This document shows, one piece after another, positions 1 to 5,834 of a DNA stretch of 6,651 nucleotides. Each line of letters starts with the position of its first letter. Position 1 is the first letter of the stretch. The notes below the pieces were generated by a model, which was not told where the DNA came from, ran no database searches, and saw nothing but the letters and a program-made list of their open reading frames with translations. A program made the translations under genes and the position numbers. The stretch is from contig DAOTZU010000082.1 in NCBI GenBank assembly GCA_034433995.1, positions 1 through 6,651 of the forward strand, in the 5' to 3' direction. Origin of the DNA: DAOTZU01 sp034433995. Its GTDB lineage: Bacteria; Chloroflexota; Anaerolineae; UBA1429.

Positions 1-1
1 G

Positions 2-1294
2 GCGCCCGGCCAAAGCTTCCTGCTCAATTTCTTGGAGGTGGAGGGGCCCGAAGGGGCGGCGCTGCAGCCCCTCTTCCCCGATGCCCCGGCCGACGTCTTG
101 CCCAGCCGCGCCGAGGTGTTGGCGCAGGGGCGGGACGACCCCAAGGCGGCCCTGCGGGAGGTGTGCACTTGGCTCTTGCGGCAACGCAAGCCCAATGGCT
201 TCTTGGGCGATATCGAGGGCACGCGCCAGTGGTGGTACACCTCCGCCTATCCCATCCGCACCTTCTTGGCCGCCTATGAGCTTTTTGGCCTCAAGCAGTA
301 TCTGGAGGTTTCCGAGCACATCCTGGACCAGCTCCTCAGCGAGCAGATGCCGGAAGGCGGCTTTACCCAGGCCTTCCGCAACCAGCCCACGGCGGCACTC
401 AGCGCGGCCGAGCTGGAGCAGGTGCGGGCACAAAATTGGATGAACTTGGCCGATATCGGCAGCATCGTCGCCGCCCTCATCGCCGCCATCCCCTATGTGG
501 ATGCCGACCGCCGGCGGCGCTACTTGGACGCGGCGAAACGCTATTGTGACCTCTGGGCGCTGCGCTTCCAGCGCCCCAACGGTGGGTTCACCAACGGCTG
601 GTTGGCTGGCCACGAGGCGCGCAATATTTACAGCGTCGCCACGGCCAACTCGGCCTTTGTCTTTGCCTTCTTGGGCCATGTCTCTGGCGAGACGGGCTAT
701 CTGGAGGTGGCGGATCGGGCGGTGAGTTTCCTCCTCCAGGGCTGGAACGAGGATGGCCGGCCGCTCTCCTGGCCCTTTGACGGGCAATTCCCGGATCACC
801 CGTATTATCAGCCTGTGCTACACTTTGGCGACCAATTTTACACCCACGATGGCCTGGCCTGTGCCTTGGTGCACACCCGCGACGATGCCTTGCGGGGGCG
901 CCTCTTTGCCGCCATGCGCCGCTGGCTTTTCGGTTCCCGCGGGATGCTGGCCACCATCGGCGAGGGATCCTGGCTGCCTCTGCAAGAGACGTGGAACAAC
1001 TCCAAGAGTGCGGCCTTGCCCATCTTTTTCCAGCTCTTTCTGCACCGAGGGCCGGGGTTGGGAGCCAGCGCCGAGGAACTGGCCCGCGTGGATGCGCTGC
1101 AAGAGGTGGCGCGCAAGTTCCTTTGCACGCCCGCTTATGCCCGCCGGATCGGAGTCATGCTGGATGATCCCCAGGATCTGCCCTGGGGCAACCACAGCCT
1201 GCAATCGTGGACGGGTTGCGCCGTGGCCGCCACAGGTTTTGCCGGCCTTGCTCTGGCCGAGATGGTCAAGCCGGGGATCGTCTTTCTGGCCTGA
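2..1294 (+). CDS. (alpha/alpha)-toroid, six-hairpin-glycosidase-like protein, 5'-truncated by window edge
   Basis: The reading frame is open to the left edge and the residues before the first candidate start (TTG at 32) read as ordinary protein (…GQSFLLNFLEVEG…). That TTG also has no Shine-Dalgarno, so the true start probably lies outside the window. Numbering from 32, the ~420 visible residues are almost entirely helical. Glycine-rich turns recur at helix-hairpin junctions: KPNGFLGD (53-60), MPEGGFTQ (106-113), RPNGGFTNGW (181-190) and NEDGRPLSWPF (239-249). Aromatic clusters such as RQWWYT and DQFYTHDG accompany them. This is the look of the six-hairpin glycosidase / (alpha/alpha)6-barrel superfamily, whose members hydrolyse, lyse or epimerise sugars. 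I cannot assign a family or catalytic residues. The visible part has no signal peptide or membrane segment. The AGE-family gene starts 47 bp downstream on the same strand, which supports a carbohydrate role. Fold is moderately sure; function is unknown. Confidence 0.8.
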   Translation, partial: APGQSFLLNFLEVEGPEGAALQPLFPDAPADVLPSRAEVLAQGRDDPKAALREVCTWLLRQRKPNGFLGDIEGTRQWWYTSAYPIRTFLAAYELFGLKQYLEVSEHILDQLLSEQMPEGGFTQAFRNQPTAALSAAELEQVRAQNWMNLADIGSIVAALIAAIPYVDADRRRRYLDAAKRYCDLWALRFQRPNGGFTNGWLAGHEARNIYSVATANSAFVFAFLGHVSGETGYLEVADRAVSFLLQGWNEDGRPLSWPFDGQFPDHPYYQPVLHFGDQFYTHDGLACALVHTRDDALRGRLFAAMRRWLFGSRGMLATIGEGSWLPLQETWNNSKSAALPIFFQLFLHRGPGLGASAEELARVDALQEVARKFLCTPAYARRIGVMLDDPQDLPWGNHSLQSWTGCAVAATGFAGLALAEMVKPGIVFLA

Positions 1295-1314
1295 GCCGGC
1301 GTAAAACGCCCGGC
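1295..1314 (+). other. Small GC hairpin between first and second genes
   Basis: Directly after the TGA, GCCGG (1295-1299) pairs with CCGGC (1310-1314). Two further inner pairs (C1300-G1308, G1301-C1307) form with one bulged C, around a TAAAA loop. No T-tract follows, so it is not an intrinsic terminator. It could stabilise or process the operon mRNA, or be incidental. Confidence 0.35.
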
Positions 1315-1326
1315 AGCCGCGAGAAC

Positions 1327-1332
1327 AAAGGA
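1327..1332 (+). promoter_or_regulatory. Ribosome binding site of the AGE-family gene
   Basis: AAAGGA lies 3 nt before the ATG at 1336 and 9 nt before the ATG at 1342. The spacing favours 1342 as the start, though 1336 (two residues longer) cannot be excluded. A GTG further upstream at 1207 in the same frame lies deep inside the preceding gene and is unlikely. Confidence 0.6.
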
Positions 1333-1341
1333 TGGATGCCG

Positions 1342-2640
1342 ATGCGCGAGCCCTTTGCTCCGGACCAACTGTTGACCTTTTATCTGGATCACCTCCAGAA
1401 CGTCCTCCTGCCCTTTTGGCGGGAGCGGGCCATGGACGAGGAGTATGGCGGCTATTTCACCTGCTTTGAGAATAGCGGCGAGAGGCTGTTGAGCACTGAC
1501 AAATTCACCTGGTCCCAGGGACGGATGGTGTGGGTGTTGGCCAAGTTGGCCACCTTGCCCCATCTTGCCCCGGCCGAACGCGAGCAATATCTGCGCTGGG
1601 CTGCGGCGGGGGCAGATTTCTTGCAACGGCACTGTCTCTTGCCCAACGGGCATTGCGCCTTTTTGTTGGATCGCCAGGGGAACCCCAAGCCCCAAGAGCC
1701 GGGGCAGGCCTTGGATAGCAGCGCCTACGCCGATTGTTTCGTCATCCTGGGGCTGAGCCGCTACGCTCGCACCAGTGGCGAGGAGGCCCCGCTGGAGTTC
1801 GCCCGGCGCCTGTATGCCTCTGTAGTGCAGCGGGCCCAGGAGGGCACCTTCAAGACCGAACCCTATCCCACGCCCAAAGGGTATCGGGTGCACGGCATCC
1901 CCATGATCCTGCTCAACGTCTCCCAGGAGCTGGCTCAGGCTCTGCGGGAGCGGGATGATCCCAGCGCTGCGCAGGTGGAGGCCCGGGCCGAGGCGTTCAA
2001 GGATGACATCTTGCAGCATTTCGTCCACGCTGATCTGGTGCAAGAGATGATCACCACCGAGAACCGGCCCGAGTGGGAGACCCTCTTGGGCCGCTACATC
2101 AACCCCGGCCACACCTTGGAGGATATGTGGTTCATCCTGCACCAGGCCATGGCCCGCGAGGACCGGAAGGTGGTGGAGCAGGCGGCTCGGATCATCATCA
2201 AGACCTTTCAGGTGGGCTGGGACGAAACCTTTGGGGGCTTGTTCCTCTTTGTTGACCGCGAGGGTGGCCAGCCCAGGGGCAGCATCGCGGGGTTGGCCGA
2301 AGAAAAGATGGTGCACAAGGTGCGCAACGATTGGGATAGCAAACTCTGGTGGCCCCATTCGGAGGCCCTCTACACCACGTTGCTGGCCTACCACCTCACC
2401 GGCGATCCCGAGTTCCTCGCCCTCTATCGGCGTGTGGCGGATTACACCTTTGCCACCTTCCCCCACCCCGATCCAAAGATCGGCGAATGGATCCAGATCA
2501 GGGATCGGCAAGGGCGGCCGGAGCAAAAGGTGGTGGCTTTGCCGGTGAAGGATCCTTTCCACATTCTACGGAACGTTATCCTGATCATCGAGTTGCTGGA
2601 CACAATGCTCGCGAACCCAACCCCGACCGCCGGGGCGTGA
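1342..2640 (+). CDS. N-acylglucosamine 2-epimerase (AGE) family protein
   Basis: The 432-aa product has the usual length for the AGE / renin-binding-protein family of cytosolic (alpha/alpha)6-barrel sugar 2-epimerases. Family motifs appear in order: an N-terminal VLLPFW…EYGGYFTCF (21-42); WSQGRMVW with the conserved Arg at 61; PGHTLE with His257 and Glu260; KLWWPHSEAL (334-343), very close to the animal AGE sequence; and GEW…PFHILR with His407. In characterised AGEs the histidines in the GHxxE and FHxxR motifs are the catalytic acid/base pair, so the enzyme looks active. The family epimerises or isomerises C2 of N-acetylglucosamine/N-acetylmannosamine, free mannose/glucose, or cellobiose. The KLWWPHSEA and FHxxR motifs lean towards the AGE branch, but substrate cannot be fixed by eye. 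The start at 1342 is chosen from RBS spacing. The next gene's RBS begins 2 bp after the stop, so co-transcription is very likely. Confidence 0.93.
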   Translation: MREPFAPDQLLTFYLDHLQNVLLPFWRERAMDEEYGGYFTCFENSGERLLSTDKFTWSQGRMVWVLAKLATLPHLAPAEREQYLRWAAAGADFLQRHCLLPNGHCAFLLDRQGNPKPQEPGQALDSSAYADCFVILGLSRYARTSGEEAPLEFARRLYASVVQRAQEGTFKTEPYPTPKGYRVHGIPMILLNVSQELAQALRERDDPSAAQVEARAEAFKDDILQHFVHADLVQEMITTENRPEWETLLGRYINPGHTLEDMWFILHQAMAREDRKVVEQAARIIIKTFQVGWDETFGGLFLFVDREGGQPRGSIAGLAEEKMVHKVRNDWDSKLWWPHSEALYTTLLAYHLTGDPEFLALYRRVADYTFATFPHPDPKIGEWIQIRDRQGRPEQKVVALPVKDPFHILRNVILIIELLDTMLANPTPTAGA

Positions 2641-2652
2641 ACAAGGAGCAAA

Positions 2653-3795
2653 ATGACCACCCATCGTGAGCGCTTTTTCGCCTTGGTCCGTGATAACGAA
2701 CCCTTGGTGTTCTCTTGGATCATGGGATTCTTTAACGACCGCGTGGCCAAGAGGCTCTTGGGCGAGGAGAATGTGCCGCAGGATTGCTTGCCCACGCCGG
2801 AATGGCATTTCGGCGCCTCGGATCGGCCGGATTGGGAGGCCAAGATCCGCTACACCTTGGCCACCGGCAATTGTGCCGTGGCCGTGGGCTGGGGGGCCAA
2901 CATCGCCTTCGGCCATGGCCAGCCCGGCGAATTCGCCGAGCGGCTCTTGGAGCGGGGGGAGGATTATCGCCTCAGCGAGTACGAGACGGGCGTCAAAAAA
3001 GAGGTGCGCTACAAGCCCTATTTCTATCATCATTTCGCCTATCCCATCCAGGAACACGCCGATTTGGAGCAGGTGCGCCTGCCCGATCCGGATGATCCGG
3101 CCCGTTACCGGGGCCTGGCCGAGGAGATCGCCTACTATAAAGAGCGCGACCTCATCACCTGCGCCAGCGTCAACGGCTTTTTCTCCGGCATCCACTATTT
3201 CTTGTATCCTTACGAATCCTTGTTGGCCGATCTCCTCCTCGAGCCGGATTTTGTTCAGGCGCTGTTGGATCGTCTGGGGCCCTTTAATCTGCGGGCGGCC
3301 GAGCGGCTGCTGCAATGTGGCGTGGACATGATCACCTTCTGTGATGACCTGGGAAGCGGCACGGCCCTGCTGATGCGCCCGGAATTGTATCGCGAGTTTT
3401 TCCTCCCTTGGCATGCTCGCTTGGCCGAGCTCTGCCATCGCTACGGCGCCCTCTTGCATATGCACAGCCACGGCAACATCAACCAGATCGTGGGGGACCT
3501 CTATGAGGCGGGGGTTGACCTTTTGAACCCCAACGATCCCCAAGAGGGGATGGACCTGCCGGCCCTGAAGCGCCGCTATGGCTCGCGGATCACCTTCGTG
3601 GGCGGGCTGGACAAATTCTTTTTCCAATGGAGCGCCGCCCAGCAGGAGGCCTATGTGGAGCGTTTGGTGCGTGAGGCCGGCGGCGGGATGATTCTGATGG
3701 ATTCGGGCGGGGTGCCCGAGGATATGACGCCGGAGCGTTTTCGCCAGCTCAAGACCCTATTTGAACGGATAAAAGGTCAGTGGGGCGGGGTATAA
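2653..3795 (+). CDS. Uroporphyrinogen decarboxylase-like (URO-D/MtaA superfamily) protein
   Basis: The 380-aa product starts at an ATG with AAGGAG (2643-2648) 4 nt upstream, 12 bp after the epimerase stop. The C-terminal half carries URO-D superfamily landmarks: DDLGSGTALLMRPELYREFF (231-250), HSHGNI (271-276), a VDLLNP segment (288-293), FVGGLDK (315-321) and DSGGVPEDMTP (350-360). The HemE N-terminal RQAGR motif is absent, so this is not the haem-pathway decarboxylase. In MtaA/MtbA-type corrinoid methyltransferases a His-x-Cys pair plus a later Cys bind zinc. Here the pair reads His271-Ser-His273 and the later Cys position reads Gly-Gly (352-353). No corrinoid-protein gene is visible nearby. 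Its place behind a sugar epimerase suggests a carbohydrate-linked task, for example acting on a modified sugar, but that is inference. The stop codon lies inside a TATAAT hexamer (3791-3796). Confidence 0.88.
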   Translation: MTTHRERFFALVRDNEPLVFSWIMGFFNDRVAKRLLGEENVPQDCLPTPEWHFGASDRPDWEAKIRYTLATGNCAVAVGWGANIAFGHGQPGEFAERLLERGEDYRLSEYETGVKKEVRYKPYFYHHFAYPIQEHADLEQVRLPDPDDPARYRGLAEEIAYYKERDLITCASVNGFFSGIHYFLYPYESLLADLLLEPDFVQALLDRLGPFNLRAAERLLQCGVDMITFCDDLGSGTALLMRPELYREFFLPWHARLAELCHRYGALLHMHSHGNINQIVGDLYEAGVDLLNPNDPQEGMDLPALKRRYGSRITFVGGLDKFFFQWSAAQQEAYVERLVREAGGGMILMDSGGVPEDMTPERFRQLKTLFERIKGQWGGV

Positions 3796-3843
3796 TCTAG
3801 TTTTTTCATCAACAAATCATGGCAAAATTTACGCTCAAAGGCC

Positions 3844-3872
3844 TTGCGCAAAAGACGAGTCAATGGTACAAT
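3844..3872 (+). promoter_or_regulatory. Weak promoter-like hexamer pair
   Basis: TTGCGC (3844-3849) and TACAAT (3867-3872) are separated by 17 bp. The -10 matches the sigma70 consensus at 5 of 6 positions but the -35 only at 3 of 6. It could drive dnaA through a ~330-nt leader. The -10 overlaps the ATG of the small ORF at 3871, so it would not serve that start. Confidence 0.2.
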
Positions 3873-4026
3873 GACAGAGCAATCGCGCAGCGGAGCGCTG
3901 AAGATGGCGTTTGGGTTCTTCCTCATAACCTTGGTCGCGTGGCTTGCGCCGTACCCCGCGCAAGCGGTCGCCAGCGAAGGCTCCTCATGCTGGGATGACC
4001 AAGCAGAGATCGTAGTTTCTCCCTAG
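3871..4026 (+). CDS. Possible 51-aa secreted peptide or gene remnant
   Basis: An ATG-initiated frame encodes 51 residues with a signal-peptide-like plan: a charged start (MTEQSRSGALK), a hydrophobic core (MAFGFFLITLVAWLA) and a plausible AQA cleavage site after PYP, leaving ~19 residues (VASEGSSCWDD…). By my count about 70% of codons end in G or C, consistent with local coding but also with local composition. No good Shine-Dalgarno precedes the ATG; the same frame can be extended to a TTG at 3844. I recognise no family. It may be a real small exported peptide, the stub of a decayed gene, or chance. Confidence 0.22.
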   Translation: MTEQSRSGALKMAFGFFLITLVAWLAPYPAQAVASEGSSCWDDQAEIVVSP

Positions 4027-4093
4027 CGCCCGCTCACATGCCCGCCTCCCAACGAACGGGCACAAGATCAGACGAAACTGTAACGTTCATCTC

Positions 4094-4111
4094 GGTACGT
4101 GACCACGTACC
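4094..4111. repeat. 18-bp palindrome GGTACGTGACCACGTACC upstream of dnaA
   Basis: Two perfect 8-bp inverted arms (GGTACGTG and CACGTACC) are separated by AC. The centre lies about 100 bp before the dnaA start. Length and symmetry are typical of a dimeric regulator's operator; as RNA it could only form a strained hairpin because the loop is 2 nt. It may control dnaA, but no regulator is identifiable from the window. Confidence 0.55.
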
Positions 4112-4121
4112 CCAGTTTGAG

Positions 4122-4139
4122 CGGTTGTTTGCGCAACCG
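4122..4139 (+). repeat. Small hairpin in the dnaA upstream region
   Basis: CGGTTG (4122-4127) and CAACCG (4134-4139) form a perfect 6-bp stem around a TTTGCG loop. It sits between CCCCAG (4110-4115) and CTGGGG (4161-4166), which are complementary, so a nested structure is possible in a transcript. No T-tract follows. Confidence 0.35.
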
Positions 4140-4205
4140 GCAGCTTGGTGTTCTCCACGTCTGGGGCACTCGCGGACGGGGAGGTAGCATTTTGGGAGTG
4201 GAGAG

Positions 4206-5582
4206 ATGGATGCACATCAGCTCTGGCAAGCCACGCTGGGCCGCTTACAGCTTCAACTGGCCAAACCGACTTACGACACCTGGATCAAGAATACCCAGCC
4301 CATCTCCTACGAGGAGGGCGTGCTTGTCATCGGAGTGCATTCGGCCTATGCCAAAGATTGGCTGGAGAACCGCCTGTATGCCGCCATCCAGCGCACGGCG
4401 AGCGATGTCGCCGGGCGGGCGGTGACGGTGCGGTTCATCGTGCGCCGCAATGGTCCCATGCAACAGGAGGCGGTGGAATTGTTTGAGGCCCCGGCCGGCG
4501 CGAGTGCCGGGCATGTCTCCGAGGGCGAGGGCACACGGGTGAACCCCAAATACACCTTTGAGACTTTTATCGTCGGCCAATCCAACCGCCTGGCCCATGC
4601 GGGGTGTCTCGCTGTGGCGGAGAACCCCGGTCTGGCGTACAACCCGCTGTTCATCTATGGCGGGGTGGGGCTGGGGAAAACCCATCTGCTCCACGCCATC
4701 GGCAACCGTGTCTTGATGGCGCAAAAGCGCCCCCTTTATGTTTCAGCCGAGACCTTTGCCAACGAGCTGATCAACGCCATCCGCAACCGCACCACGGACG
4801 ATTTTCGGGCCAAGTATCGCACCATTGATGTGTTGCTCTTGGATGATGTGCAGTTCTTGATCAACAAAGAGCGCACCCAGGAAGAGTTCTTTCACACCTT
4901 TAACGACCTTTACCAGGATAACCGCCAGATCGTGCTCTCCAGCGACCGCCCGCCCAAGGCCTTTGTCAGCTTGGAGGAGCGTCTGCGCTCGCGCTTTGAA
5001 TGGGGCTTGACGGCGGATATCCAACCGCCCGACCTGGAGACGCGCATGGCCATCCTGGCCGCCAAGGCTGAATCGCGCCAGGTCTCTTTGCCCGACGAGG
5101 TGATCGAGTTCATCGCCCAGCAGGTGCCCAGCAACATCCGTGAACTGGAGGGGGCCCTCAACCGCGTCTTGGCCCTGGCGCGGATGATGTCCTATCCCCT
5201 CACCGTGCAGACGGCCCAACGGGCGCTGAGCGACATGATGCGTCCGGCGACCAAGGTGACCATTGAGGATATCCTCGCCACCATCGCCGCCTACTATCAG
5301 TTGCAGCGCGAGGACCTGACCGGTCCCTGCCGCAGCCGGCAGATCGCCCTCGCCCGCCAGGTGGCGATGTATCTGGCCCGGGAATTGACCGACATGTCCC
5401 TGCCGCAGATCGGCCAGGCCCTGGGCGGGCGCGACCACACCACGGTGATGCATGGCTGCGACAAGATCGCGGCGCTCTTTGAAAAGGATGAGGCCGTCCG
5501 GCGGGAGGTGCTGGAGATCAAGCACAAACTCCATGGCAGTGGCCAGCGAGAGCCCGTCCACCCCCATGCCGAGACGGGCTAG
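4206..5582 (+). CDS. dnaA: Chromosomal replication initiator protein DnaA
   Basis: The 458-aa product is a full-length DnaA, the AAA+ ATPase that binds DnaA boxes and opens the replication origin. Domain I is residues ~1-85 (…YDTWIKNTQPIS…) and is followed by a short linker (~86-112). The AAA+ domain begins with NPKYTFETFIVG (113-124). It has Walker A GGVGLGKTH (152-160), Walker B LLLDD (210-214), the RLRSRFEWG arginine-finger box (Arg263 by analogy with E. coli Arg285) and sensor-2 NIRELEGALNR (Arg312). Domain IV ends with the DnaA signature GGRDHTTVMHG (407-417), which reads DnaA boxes. All key residues are present. GGGAG (4194-4198) lies 7 nt before the ATG. The gene is not followed by dnaN, and no DnaA-box cluster is visible on either side, so this locus does not look like a classical dnaA-oriC-dnaN region. 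No terminator is seen after the stop; the next promoter begins 14 bp on. Confidence 0.98.
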   Translation: MDAHQLWQATLGRLQLQLAKPTYDTWIKNTQPISYEEGVLVIGVHSAYAKDWLENRLYAAIQRTASDVAGRAVTVRFIVRRNGPMQQEAVELFEAPAGASAGHVSEGEGTRVNPKYTFETFIVGQSNRLAHAGCLAVAENPGLAYNPLFIYGGVGLGKTHLLHAIGNRVLMAQKRPLYVSAETFANELINAIRNRTTDDFRAKYRTIDVLLLDDVQFLINKERTQEEFFHTFNDLYQDNRQIVLSSDRPPKAFVSLEERLRSRFEWGLTADIQPPDLETRMAILAAKAESRQVSLPDEVIEFIAQQVPSNIRELEGALNRVLALARMMSYPLTVQTAQRALSDMMRPATKVTIEDILATIAAYYQLQREDLTGPCRSRQIALARQVAMYLARELTDMSLPQIGQALGGRDHTTVMHGCDKIAALFEKDEAVRREVLEIKHKLHGSGQREPVHPHAETG

Positions 5583-5596
5583 ACCGCAGGCCTGTT

Positions 5597-5624
5597 TTGA
5601 CTTTTTCTTGCTGGCAGGTATAAT
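5597..5624 (+). promoter_or_regulatory. Sigma70-type promoter of the TPP riboswitch transcript
   Basis: TTGACT (5597-5602) and a perfect TATAAT (5619-5624) are separated by 16 bp. The predicted transcription start is near 5631, inside an A-run and only ~5 nt before the riboswitch core. Its position between dnaA and the riboswitch makes the downstream gene an independent unit. Confidence 0.85.
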
Positions 5625-5629
5625 GTCAA

Positions 5630-5728
5630 AAAAAACGGGGAGCTTGGTGTGGCCAGGCTGAGAGGAGGACCATCCAGTCCTCGACCCGTAGAACCTGATC
5701 CGGGTAATGCCGGCGGAGGGAGGATAGC
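5630..5728 (+). ncRNA. TPP riboswitch (THI element)
   Basis: The conserved thi-box blocks are present: CGGGGAGC (5636-5643), GGCTGAGAGG (5657-5666), ACCCGTAGAACCTGATCCGG (5684-5703) and TAATGCCGGCGGAGGGA (5705-5721). CGGG (5636-5639) pairs with CCCG (5685-5688) as P2; CTTGG/CCAGG (5643-5647/5653-5657) forms P3; and CCGG (5700-5703) pairs with CCGG (5710-5713). A variable extra stem, GAGGAC/GTCCTC (5665-5670/5677-5682), follows CTGAGA, as in many members. The element binds thiamine pyrophosphate and normally represses thiamine genes when TPP is plentiful. It is followed by an intrinsic terminator, so control is probably at transcription elongation. A conventional P1 helix is not obvious: the 5' side offers only As. 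Confidence 0.93.
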
Positions 5729-5750
5729 AATGATGTAAATTTTTGCTTGT

Positions 5751-5776
5751 AAACCCTCTCGACGGAGAGGGTTTTT
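5751..5776 (+). terminator. Intrinsic terminator of the TPP riboswitch (attenuator)
   Basis: CCCTCTC (5754-5760) pairs with GAGAGGG (5765-5771) around GACG, extended by AAA/TTT pairs and running into five Ts (5772-5776). It lies ~25 nt downstream of the TPP aptamer and ~60 nt before the coding start, so it is a conditional terminator. Its 5' arm can instead pair with GGAGGG (5715-5720) of the aptamer (five Watson-Crick pairs plus one G-U). That offers a simple switch: TPP-bound aptamer frees the arm and terminates; unbound RNA anti-terminates. Confidence 0.9.
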
Positions 5777-5820
5777 GGTTTTCTTTACATATATTCAGTA
5801 TACAATGGGACTCATGGAGA

Positions 5821-5826
5821 AAGGAG
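5821..5826 (+). promoter_or_regulatory. Ribosome binding site of the TenA/HDO-like gene
   Basis: A consensus AAGGAG lies 8 nt before the ATG at 5835. This decides the start over the in-frame upstream candidates at 5775 (inside the terminator T-run), 5805 and 5814. Confidence 0.85.
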
Positions 5827-5834
5827 AACAAAAA

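Larger units (their letters stand above)
3796..4205. other. 410-bp intergenic region upstream of dnaA
   Basis: The first ~45 bases are AT-rich with a run of six Ts (3801-3806), unlike the GC-rich genes either side. No hairpin precedes the T-run, so I do not call a terminator for the upstream operon. The rest holds two short overlapping ORFs (3819-3998, 59 codons, no RBS; and 3871-4026), a 6-bp stem with a 12-nt loop (TGCCCG 4039-4044 with CGGGCA 4057-4062), an 18-bp palindrome (4094-4111) and a hairpin (4122-4139). CCCCAG (4110-4115) and CTGGGG (4161-4166) could close an outer stem around the last of these. One loose DnaA-box-like 9-mer, TTCTCCACG (4151-4159), occurs alone. I see no convincing dnaA promoter. 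Confidence 0.6.

Noticed and set aside
1135..2562. 475-codon open frame on the - strand
   Set aside because: It is antisense to the AGE-family gene, whose motifs are clear. The translation is Pro/Gly/Leu/His-rich without family motifs, as expected from a mirrored GC-rich codon pattern.
2566..3627. 353-codon open frame on the - strand
   Set aside because: It lies antisense to the URO-D-like gene and has no recognisable domain; the + strand gene has RBS and motifs.
3791..3806. Perfect TATAAT (3791-3796) followed by a T-run: promoter or terminator
   Set aside because: The nearest TTGAAC (3761-3766) is 24 bp away, too far for a -35, and no hairpin precedes the Ts.
3796..4205. Replication origin upstream of dnaA
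   Set aside because: Apart from some AT-rich sequence, only one 7-of-9 DnaA-box-like word is present; no cluster.
4099..4486. Two + strand frames (4099-4425, 4145-4486) overlapping the dnaA start
   Set aside because: Arg/Ser/Pro-rich translations in other frames of dnaA, with no RBS of their own.
5784..5806. TTTACA (5784-5789) and TACAAT (5801-5806) as a second promoter before the TenA/HDO-like gene
   Set aside because: The spacer is only 11 bp, which is incompatible with a sigma70 promoter.
4743..5831. 362-codon open frame on the - strand
   Set aside because: It is antisense to dnaA and would run through the TPP riboswitch and its terminator; a shadow frame.
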